This document shows positions 1-5,776 of a DNA stretch of 37,553 nt, in pieces. The translations under genes were made by a program, and so were the position numbers. The number at the start of each line of letters is the position of its first letter. Position 1 is the stretch's first letter. The notes beneath the pieces are model-generated. The model was given only the letters and a program-made list of their open reading frames with translations. It ran no database searches and was not told the DNA's origin. Source of the stretch: Desulfosudis oleivorans (GTDB taxonomy: Bacteria; Desulfobacterota; Desulfobacteria; Desulfobacterales; SURF-7); assembly GCA_020723305.1 (NCBI GenBank), contig DYJC01000031.1:1-37553 (forward strand), written 5' to 3'.

Positions 1-32
1 TTAATTTAACATATTGTAATAAAAAATCATTG

Positions 33-599
33 CTAATAGGACAAATTTACCCTGCCTAAACTGAACATCCAAAAATCATGGTCACGACCTTTTGTAGTTA
101 TTTGATATTTACTAGACATTGTAAGTCTTGTTTTGTCGGTGACCCAAAAATGCATACCAATTTCTGGATATAGGCTTGCTATAGTATCATCAATGACCTC
201 TTTTTCCTCTCCTGATTCATCAACAAAACCATCATTATCATTGTCAATATTGTCATCTTCAGCATCATCTTTTCGTTCCGAATAACCGTAAAAAGCACCC
301 AAACCAATAAAAGGCGAAAGTCTATGTCCAGTTCGATATTGTATTCCCATAGTATATCCACCAAAAAGATTATCATTTTCTAATCCCAAAAATGACAACC
401 CTGCTTTAAACGAGACTCTATCATATATTTCACCCAAGATACTGATCTCACCCCCAATGGCTAAAGGGTCTGTGCGGCCACCTAAGTCAATAGATACTCC
501 TTGTTTTCTGTAATATTTATCAGATGCATGCGCCTGGAGTGTTAACCAAAAACTGACAATCCCAGCAAGAATTACTATCAAAATAATTTTTATCTTCAT
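33..599 (-). CDS. Small outer-membrane beta-barrel protein, hypothetical
   Basis: The 188-residue product has a clear Sec signal peptide (hydrophobic residues 4-22, likely cut after AHA at 23-25). The rest alternates in a beta-barrel pattern and ends in an aromatic residue (VNLSY), as outer-membrane barrels usually do. Residues 110-135 are a very acidic insert holding a calcium-loop-like DNDNDGFVDE motif (119-128), similar to thrombospondin type 3 or EF-hand loops, probably in a surface loop. I do not recognise the family, and porin-like or OmpW/OmpX-type folds are possible. The gene is much more AT-rich than the rest of the window. It is transcribed away from the integrase relic at about 0.8 kb, which is the geometry of an integron cassette. 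There is no strong ribosome binding site; the start follows two tandem GTTAGAAAAAA stretches. Confidence 0.7.
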   Translation of the reverse strand: MKIKIILIVILAGIVSFWLTLQAHASDKYYRKQGVSIDLGGRTDPLAIGGEISILGEIYDRVSFKAGLSFLGLENDNLFGGYTMGIQYRTGHRLSPFIGLGAFYGYSERKDDAEDDNIDNDNDGFVDESGEEKEVIDDTIASLYPEIGMHFWVTDKTRLTMSSKYQITTKGRDHDFWMFSLGRVNLSY

Positions 600-730
600 T
601 TTTTTCTAACGTTTTTTTCTAACATTGATTATCAAGTCAAATTTGACCTGATATTGACTGCTTTTCAGGCACTTTTCCCCTGATATTAGCCGAATTAATT
701 TTTCGCAACAAGTCGCTTGGAAAAAATGAA

Positions 731-1120
731 ATGTTTCCTGTATATAAAAAAGCCCAAAATCCAATCCTTGCCAACGATAACGATTTACAACAGAATCATT
801 TTATGGATCTTATGTCAACACAAAATGACCGGAAACTCCTGGATGAAGTCCGCGAAATCATATGGTTTCATCATTATTCCATCCATACGGAACAAACCTG
901 TTGCGAATGGATCAGAAAATATGCCTGCTTTCATAAAATACGTTCCCGGGACGATCTTCAAAACGATGAAACCAAAATTATGTTTTTTTACATTGCCGGA
1001 ATTTTTGAAGAAACTGCTGAAAACGAAAGGCAGCATGCCAAGGACCATCTGTTTCAAATTGGCTCCTGTTTTTTCCGATATTTGCCGGGGGTTTTTCCGG
1101 TCCAACGCTTGAATGCATGA
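731..1120 (+). pseudogene. Decayed integron-type tyrosine recombinase, N-terminal fragment
   Basis: Residues about 34-76 of this reading frame (LLDEVREIIWFHHYSIHTEQ, then W-I-R-K-Y and F-H) match by eye the SAM-like core-binding domain that opens integron integrases (LLDQVRDAIRxKHYSIRTEQxYVxWIRRFxxFH). The following part keeps only a ghost of the STQNQALNALLFLYREVL helix (around DHLFQIGSCFFRYLPGVF), and no catalytic R, HxxR or Y box exists. The frame runs into the 3' end of the convergent AraC gene, which has replaced the missing catalytic two-thirds. It is a remnant, not a functional recombinase. Family assignment rests on pattern recognition of about 45 residues. Confidence 0.6.
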
Positions 1121-2076
1121 TGAAAAGCACTCTGGTCGGAAAAATTCAGCAGCAATGCGATCTCGCAGATCGACGCATTCTCATCTTCAAGATAGCTCAC
1201 TGCTATCTCCTTCCTCACTTCATCAAGAAGCTTTTGAAAGGAGGTGTTTTCCGATTTCAGTTTCAGCTGAAGATTGCGGGTTGTCATGGCAAGATGACCC
1301 GCAATCGTCTTGATATCAAAGCTTTTTTCCCTGAGCAGTTCCTTGAAAAGAAATTGAGCGACTTTTTCAGACCATGAATGAACTGCATATGCCCGATGCA
1401 GGGCTTTTTGCACCAGATGTTCCAGCCCGTTGAAAAATTTTGAATTTGCCAAAAGAATGGGAGTGTCCAGGTAGTTTCTGGAAAATACGATTTCATTATT
1501 TTTATGACCAAACTCCAGCGGCGCCTGAAATATCCGTTCATGTTCGGCTGTGCTTTCCGGACAGGGGTGGGTGAATCGCACCGTTTTCAATCTGAATTGG
1601 TCTTCGGTTAAAGCCCGCATCATGAAAACAAAAAGAGACAGTATGGATTCTGAAAAATGACGTTCCGGGTGTAATGACGGATGATTCATCTCCCATGTCA
1701 GAGACGCCGATGTTTTTTCGACTTTCATCACAGGCCGGATCATGTCCATGATTAGATTATGATATTGAAAATTTTTCCGGATGGCCTGGTCTGCATTTTC
1801 ACAGTTCATCATCATTGCAAAAATAAGATGCCTGCCCAGCAATTTCTGCGTGTGTTCACCGAAATGCAGACCGAAATCAGGATCACCCGCGCGGTTAAAA
1901 ATGAATGTCCAGACAAGATGAAACGGCTGGACGGGAATCCGTGCTTCATTGAACTTGTATGCCCAAAGGTCGACACCGCTTCCGGAGATGATGGTTTTTT
2001 CATCCATCCCCAACTTTGATGCGTATTGCAAAAGAATATTCAGCAGGTCGACAGATGCGGTCAATGGATAAGTCAT
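1054..2076 (-). CDS. AraC-family transcriptional regulator (arabinose-binding-type N-domain)
   Basis: A 340-residue regulator. The N-terminal about 190 residues resemble the Arabinose_bd type domain found in OruR/ArgR-like AraC proteins (start MTYPLTASVDLLNILLQYAS; then FGLHFGEH). The C-terminal about 100 residues are the double helix-turn-helix domain, with SFDIKTIAGHLAMTTRNLQ in the first HTH and ICEIALLLNFSDQSAFHHAF-KRWTGKTPGKYR in the second. Length is normal for the family. The gene diverges from leader copy A, whose TTTTTTCGCAAAAAA element lies only 25 bp from the start codon. A possible -10 (TATCAT, minus strand 2093-2098) would make the transcript nearly leaderless and its promoter overlap that element, so autoregulation and control of the leader copies is a natural guess. 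The ligand is unknown. Confidence 0.88.
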   Translation of the reverse strand: MTYPLTASVDLLNILLQYASKLGMDEKTIISGSGVDLWAYKFNEARIPVQPFHLVWTFIFNRAGDPDFGLHFGEHTQKLLGRHLIFAMMMNCENADQAIRKNFQYHNLIMDMIRPVMKVEKTSASLTWEMNHPSLHPERHFSESILSLFVFMMRALTEDQFRLKTVRFTHPCPESTAEHERIFQAPLEFGHKNNEIVFSRNYLDTPILLANSKFFNGLEHLVQKALHRAYAVHSWSEKVAQFLFKELLREKSFDIKTIAGHLAMTTRNLQLKLKSENTSFQKLLDEVRKEIAVSYLEDENASICEIALLLNFSDQSAFHHAFKRWTGKTPGKYRKKQEPI

Positions 2077-2098
2077 ATTGTTACCATTGAAAATGATA

Positions 2099-2295
2099 CA
2101 TTTTTTCGCAAAAAAACAAAAAGTTTTCGTCCATACTCAAGATCATTGCCTCTCCATGCGATAGGATCGGATCATCAATAAGATGAGCTCTATTTTTTAG
2201 ATAAGGATTATAAACCCGGATAATTATTTTCGCAAATAATTAAGGAGGCATCATGACCCGAAACAAAACCATTACCTATCCACCGGCAATTGAGA
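2099..2295 (+). repeat. Leader repeat copy A (with truncated gene start)
   Basis: First of three copies of a conserved leader. It starts with the dyad TTTTTTCGCAAAAAA (2101-2115), continues through conserved blocks (TTTTCGTCCATACTCAAGAT and GATAGGATCGGATCATCAA), and ends with the hairpin AATTATTT-TCGC-AAATAATT (2222-2241) directly before the ribosome binding site AAGGAGG (2242-2248). Similarity to copy C continues through the first 14 codons of the downstream gene and stops at 2295. Confidence 0.88.
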
Positions 2296-2303
2296 GAATT
2301 TAA
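2253..2303 (+). pseudogene. 5' stub of SRPBCC-like gene (16 codons)
   Basis: A strong ribosome binding site and ATG open a frame encoding MTRNKTITYPPAIERI and then a stop. The first 14 residues match the start of the intact gene at 12354 (MITNKTITYPPAIE) with two differences. After that the sequence diverges abruptly into the promoter region of the riboswitch-terC unit. It is best read as the truncated remnant of a duplicated copy of the 12354 gene, although a translated short peptide cannot be excluded. Confidence 0.75.
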
Positions 2304-2336
2304 TATACTTCCAACCGCTGATTTGGTTGTTTGGTG

Positions 2337-2365
2337 TTGACAGTGTTTTCCTGTTTTGATAGAAA
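2337..2365 (+). promoter_or_regulatory. Promoter of the riboswitch-terC unit
   Basis: TTGACA (2337-2342), a 17-bp spacer and a weak TAGAAA -10 (2360-2365) end just before the first strand of the riboswitch stem at 2371. The position fits. The -10 hexamer is poor, so the exact -10 is uncertain. Confidence 0.55.
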
Positions 2366-2367
2366 AA

Positions 2368-2486
2368 AAATGTAAAGGGGAGTAGCGACCGGCTGAAAAC
2401 AGTTGGCCCACATTCCGTCAATACGGTGATAATCACCCGGGATCGGATCCAAGATACACCTTCTGGACTTGCAAGACCTTTACCTA
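2368..2486 (+). ncRNA. yybP-ykoY manganese riboswitch aptamer
   Basis: The signature elements of the yybP-ykoY class are present in order: GTAAAGGGGAGTAGC at 2372-2386, an inner GACCGGCTG hairpin, and the closing GCAAGACCTTTACC at 2471-2484. GTAAAGG (2372-2378) pairs exactly with CCTTTAC (2477-2483) to close helix P1. The class binds Mn2+ and commonly controls TerC, MntP or P-type ATPase genes; a TerC-family gene begins 69 bp downstream. In this class metal binding normally turns expression on. Confidence 0.9.
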
Positions 2487-2525
2487 CAGCATGAAAAACC
2501 ATGCCGCGGGTGAAGGTTTTTTTTT
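2476..2525 (+). terminator. Riboswitch-controlled intrinsic terminator
   Basis: ACCTTTACC (2476-2484) pairs with GGTGAAGGT (2509-2517), with one G-T mismatch or wobble, and is followed by a run of nine T (2517-2525). The loop holds a small inner hairpin, GCATG/CATGC. The left arm is also the 3' strand of riboswitch helix P1, so P1 formation and termination are mutually exclusive: Mn-stabilised P1 should allow read-through into the terC-like gene. A GCCGCGG/CCGCGGC pair (about 2503-2532) overlaps and could form an alternative fold. Confidence 0.82.
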
Positions 2526-2554
2526 GCCGCGGCAAAACCTGACAAGGAGACAAA

Positions 2555-3280
2555 ATGATTGATCTTGGTTGGCTAGGGCAAATTGCCTTTACATGGGAGT
2601 TTTTTATGGCAGTGATGAGCATTGTGCTCATCGACCTGGTTTTGGCCGGTGACAATGCCGTCGTTATCGCGATGGCAGTCAAGAACTTGAAAGGCAGAGA
2701 ACGCCAGATGGGCATCATCCTTGGTTCCGGAGGAGCGGTCATTATCCGGGTGATCTGTACTTTCCTGGTAGCACAACTTCTGAACATGCCCTTCGTCAAG
2801 CTGATTGGCGGCGCGGTGGTTATCTGGATCGCAATCAAGCTTCTCACGGATGGTACCAAGGAAGAATGTCCCCTGGAAAAGGAATGCAACACTTTATGGC
2901 AGTCACTCTGGATCATCATCGTGGCGGATCTGAGCATGGGCATTGACAACATGCTCGCTGTCGGTGCCGCAAGCCACGGTAATCTTTTCCTGCTGCTTTT
3001 CGGCCTGATCCTTTCCATCCCGATGGTGGTGTTCATGAGCACTTGGCTCTCCAAGCTGATGGACCGCTACCCGATCATCCTGTGGATAGGTGCGGCGGTG
3101 TTAGGCAAGGTAGGCGGCGAGATGATGATAACCGATCCATGGGTGAAAGAAATGTTAAACCCACCCAAATGGGCTGAGTATGCTGCAATGGCATTCTTTT
3201 TTGTTTTTGTCTGCGCCTTGGGCAAATGGCTTATCGAAATTCGCAGGGGCAAGGTCGCACTTGAACAATATGAGTCATAA
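2555..3280 (+). CDS. TerC-family integral membrane protein (YkoY/YjbE type)
   Basis: A 241-residue polytopic membrane protein with about seven hydrophobic segments. It carries the paired acidic motifs of the TerC family: DLVLAGDNAVVIAMAV (27-42) in the first half and DLSMGIDNMLAVGA in the second. These conserved acidic residues sit inside membrane helices and are thought to handle metal ions. Members under yybP-ykoY control export Mn2+ or supply it to extracytoplasmic enzymes, which agrees with the riboswitch directly upstream. The start follows AAGGAGA at a good distance. The gene is probably transcribed alone or with htpX 155 bp downstream. Tellurite resistance, the historical name-giving trait, should not be assumed. 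The neighbourhood (leader copies on both sides) suggests an inserted segment. Confidence 0.9.
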   Translation: MIDLGWLGQIAFTWEFFMAVMSIVLIDLVLAGDNAVVIAMAVKNLKGRERQMGIILGSGGAVIIRVICTFLVAQLLNMPFVKLIGGAVVIWIAIKLLTDGTKEECPLEKECNTLWQSLWIIIVADLSMGIDNMLAVGAASHGNLFLLLFGLILSIPMVVFMSTWLSKLMDRYPIILWIGAAVLGKVGGEMMITDPWVKEMLNPPKWAEYAAMAFFFVFVCALGKWLIEIRRGKVALEQYES

Positions 3281-3435
3281 GACAGTTGATGGATCGGACT
3301 CCGATTCTGTCGGCTTACACCTTTTGATACTCATACGAAGGGAATTATGGCTATTTATAAATGCGTTCCGCTTTCAACAAATTGAATTTAAATTAATATC
3401 TCAAGATAGGATGTAGAAACAAAAGGAGAATTAGG

Positions 3436-4311
3436 ATGAAACGGATTGTTCTGTTTTTGTTAACCAACATTGCGGTGATGCTGGTGCTGTCGATCAGCGC
3501 CCGTATTTTAGGCATTGACCGCTTTCTGACCAGTAACGGGCTGAACATGGGCATGCTGCTCGCCTTTGCCGCCCTGATCGGCTTTGGTGGTTCCTTTATT
3601 TCGCTGCTGATGTCGAAAACCATGGCAAAATGGAGTACCGGCGCTCAAGTTATCGAACGGCCTGGCAACCATGAAGAAGCCTGGCTTGTTGACACCGTGG
3701 GTCGGTTGGCCTCCAAGGCTGGTTTACCGATGCCGGAAGTCGCCATCTTCGAAGGCGAACCCAATGCCTTTGCCACCGGCCCCAGCAAGTCCAATTCGCT
3801 GGTGGCCGTATCGACCGGTTTGATGAAAAGTATGAACCGGCAGCAGGTGGAAGCAGTGATAGCGCATGAGGTTTCTCATATTGCCAATGGCGATATGGTA
3901 ACGCTGACGCTGATTCAAGGGGTAGTCAATACCTTCGTGATCTTCCTCTCCCGTGCCATCGCTTACGTGGTAGATAATTTTCTGCGTGGGAATGACGAAG
4001 AATCGAGCGGTCCAGGCATTGGCTACTTCATTACCAGTATCGTATTTGAAATCCTGTTCGGTGTTCTGGCCGGCATTGTGGTCATGTATTTTTCCCGAAA
4101 GCGTGAATACCGGGCGGATGCCGGTGCGTCTGAACTGATGGGCGATCGGCGTCCGATGATCGAGGCCCTGCGATCGCTTGGAAATTTACAAACAGGCGAA
4201 CTGCCGAAAGAACTAGCTGCCAGCGGGATTTCAGGTAAAGGCCCCATGGCGCTGTTCAGCAGTCACCCGCCAATTGAATCACGAATTGCCGCATTGCAAT
4301 CGGCAAGTTGA
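3436..4311 (+). CDS. htpX: Membrane zinc metalloprotease HtpX (M48B)
   Basis: A 291-residue protease of inner-membrane protein quality control. Two N-terminal membrane segments (about 5-25 and 37-60) precede the zinc motif HEVSH (144-148) in [20 protein letters not shown]. The third zinc ligand is the Glu of REYRADAGA, and two further membrane segments lie between. Length and sequence are close to the gammaproteobacterial HtpX (about 290 residues, with the same IANGDMVT and GVVNTFVIF blocks), which suggests transfer into this genome. The start has AAAAGGAG upstream. HtpX acts with FtsH on misfolded membrane proteins, which fits an envelope or metal-stress role beside the TerC-like protein. 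No strong separate promoter was identified in the 155-bp gap. Confidence 0.94.
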   Translation: MKRIVLFLLTNIAVMLVLSISARILGIDRFLTSNGLNMGMLLAFAALIGFGGSFISLLMSKTMAKWSTGAQVIERPGNHEEAWLVDTVGRLASKAGLPMPEVAIFEGEPNAFATGPSKSNSLVAVSTGLMKSMNRQQVEAVIAHEVSHIANGDMVTLTLIQGVVNTFVIFLSRAIAYVVDNFLRGNDEESSGPGIGYFITSIVFEILFGVLAGIVVMYFSRKREYRADAGASELMGDRRPMIEALRSLGNLQTGELPKELAASGISGKGPMALFSSHPPIESRIAALQSAS

Positions 4312-4336
4312 AGGAAAATGGAGAAAGGCTCTAATT

Positions 4337-4504
4337 GCATCGAGTATAGGGTATATTTTTTCGCAAAAAAACAAAAAATTTCGTCCATATTCAATATCAT
4401 TGCTTCTCCATGCGATAGGATTGGATTATCAACAGGATGAACACTGTTGTCCGTAAAGCATTATAACCCCGGATAATCTGTTTCGCAAACAATAAGGAGG
4501 CAAC
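4337..4504 (+). repeat. Leader repeat copy B (coding part lost)
   Basis: Second leader copy. It has the TTTTTTCGCAAAAAA dyad (4356-4370), the conserved middle, the TGTTT-CGC-AAACA dyad (4479-4491) and the ribosome binding site AAGGAGG (4494-4500). The upstream GCATC and GTATAGGGT blocks are shared with copy C but not copy A. Just after CAAC the start codon is missing, and the sequence instead resembles the region downstream of the 12354 gene (TTA-TGC-ATTGACACA). The copy therefore looks like the same locus with the whole coding region deleted. Confidence 0.85.
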
Positions 4505-4515
4505 TGTTAGTGCTA

Positions 4516-4544
4516 TTGACACAAAAACATCTTTCACACATGTT
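4516..4544 (+). promoter_or_regulatory. Shared promoter module, copy 1
   Basis: TTGACA (4516-4521), a 17-bp spacer ending CTTTCACA, and CATGTT (4539-4544), followed by similar AAAGGGCAAG bases. It matches the modules at 12911, 17563 and 23625. No gene follows closely, so it is either a relic or makes a short untranslated RNA. Confidence 0.6.
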
Positions 4545-4877
4545 TTTCAATATAAAGGGCAAGGGCTTAAATTTCTTCTCCCTGATGTCGATAAAAATTG
4601 AGGTATTTTCAAAATATAACAACTCTTGAGTTGGGAATATCTCAGATTTGAAGCAAATCCCAAAAACCCGCCATCGCTAAACAAAGTACCCGACACCTCC
4701 GGTAAAGGTTTATAAACAATATCACTTTATGGAATAATGAATTAATCTCGGAATTCAATAAATTTGTCTTAAGGTGGTTGAACTTGACGATAAAAGTATA
4801 TTTAAATAATTTTTAGTTTTCTGTTAATAATGATAAATAATTATAATAATTCGTTTTTTTAATCATATTTAAACTAG

Positions 4878-4906
4878 TTGAAAATTTCTGTATATCTTAA
4901 TATATT
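4878..4906 (+). promoter_or_regulatory. Candidate promoter of the MEDS-kinase pair
   Basis: TTGAAA (4878-4883), a 17-bp spacer and TATATT (4901-4906), about 235 bp upstream of the MEDS start. Hexamers and spacing are good, but the region is so AT-rich that chance matches are likely. Confidence 0.4.
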
Positions 4907-4981
4907 ATTGATAAATGAGCGTTAGGGACAAAAAAGACAAAATCTATTGAACCAATTTCAAAACGATTGAAGAGCGTCACA

Positions 4982-5060
4982 CCGGCGAAAGCCGATGTCC
5001 AGGAAAGAAATGAAAATACTGGATAGTGTTACGCTTCAATCTGTGTATAGCTTTCGCCGG
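4982..5060. repeat. Inverted-repeat element in MEDS leader
   Basis: CCGGCGAAAGC (4982-4992) and GCTTTCGCCGG (5050-5060) are perfect 11-bp inverted repeats 57 bp apart. The inside has the TGTCCAG and CTGGAT words seen in dispersed extragenic palindromes of proteobacteria. Related pieces occur at 12111-12152 and 36739-36823. This is a short nonautonomous or REP-like repeat. Confidence 0.7.
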
Positions 5061-5140
5061 AACTGCAACAACAGACTTTTTAAATTGGCTCTATTGAATA
5101 ATAAATGTTCAACCGTTGAATGGAAATCAAGGAGATCACT

Positions 5141-5776
5141 ATGTCTCTCAACAATTCGACTATTTCCCTTGGATTTACTGAGCAACAATTCCCTGCCGGC
5201 GTTCATGTTTGCCAAATTATCAGTGATGATGATGAGCGCCAGGAATCACTGCTTAAATTTCTGCTCGCCGGACTAAAGGCAGGTGAATGTGCTTGCTGCT
5301 TTTCTGAGCAAATAAATGAGACTATACTAAAAGAATTCCTCGGCAATTACGGAATTTCATTTAATGATGTCATTGATTCCGGGGCATTTATATTTTCCAG
5401 AACCCGGAACATCTATTTCCAGGATAATCGCTTTGACCCCGACAGAATGCTCGCTACGTTAAAGAATTATCACGAAGAATCCGAAGCTCAAGGATTTTCC
5501 GCTGCCAGGGTTATCGGTGAAATGCTCCCTGAAGTTCAAAACCTGCCGGGAGGGAACAGATTACTGGAATACGAATCAAGAGTTAGTCTATTATTGGAAA
5601 AACATCCCATCACCGCAGTCTGTCAGTATGATGCTCGGCAATTCAACGGATCAACAATCATGGATATTTTAAAAGTACACCCCTGGATGGTAGTGAGGGG
5701 CTCCGTAGTTAATAATCCTTTTCATATTGCTCCTGAGGTATTTCTAAGCACGGAAGATGTTAAAGGACAAGCATGA
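5141..5776 (+). CDS. MEDS-domain sensory protein
   Basis: The 211-residue product matches the MEDS (methanogen/methylotroph DcmR sensory) domain over nearly its full length. It opens with GVHVCQIISDDDERQESLLKF and has a GLKAGECACCFSEQ strand, ARVIGEM in the middle and CQYDARQF near the end. MEDS domains resemble the RecA/KaiC fold without a functional Walker motif and are usually linked to signalling proteins, with an unknown ligand. I place the start at 5141 because AAGGAG (5129-5134) precedes it; an in-frame ATG at 5120 lacks this. The stop overlaps the start of the kinase gene in ATGA, so the two are translationally coupled and almost certainly act together as sensor and kinase. A proteobacterial MEDS protein and hybrid kinase pair is a common arrangement. 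Confidence 0.88.
   Translation: MSLNNSTISLGFTEQQFPAGVHVCQIISDDDERQESLLKFLLAGLKAGECACCFSEQINETILKEFLGNYGISFNDVIDSGAFIFSRTRNIYFQDNRFDPDRMLATLKNYHEESEAQGFSAARVIGEMLPEVQNLPGGNRLLEYESRVSLLLEKHPITAVCQYDARQFNGSTIMDILKVHPWMVVRGSVVNNPFHIAPEVFLSTEDVKGQA

Larger units (their letters stand above)
4312..5140. other. Noncoding, AT-rich stretch between htpX and MEDS gene
   Basis: No convincing gene is visible in these 829 bp. They hold leader copy B (4337-4504), a copy of the shared promoter module (4516-4544) without an obvious downstream gene, a very AT-rich segment with promoter-like hexamers (TTGACG, 17 bp, TAATTT at 4784-4812; TTGAAA, 17 bp, TATATT at 4878-4906), and an inverted-repeat element (4982-5060) just before the MEDS gene. 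Confidence 0.7.

Noticed and set aside
2272..3054. 260-codon open frame on the minus strand opposite the terC-like gene
   Set aside because: It is antisense to a well-supported membrane protein gene and to its riboswitch, with no ribosome binding site or family motif.
3281..3311. GACAG/CTGTC with inner ATCGGA-C-TCCGAT dyad after the terC-like gene
   Set aside because: It folds well but lacks a T run, so I do not call it a terminator; an operator role cannot be supported.
3347..3385. Short frame MAIYKCVPLSTN with a weak GGGA upstream, resembling the start of rubredoxin-like proteins
   Set aside because: Six matching residues are too few, and it may be chance or a tiny remnant.
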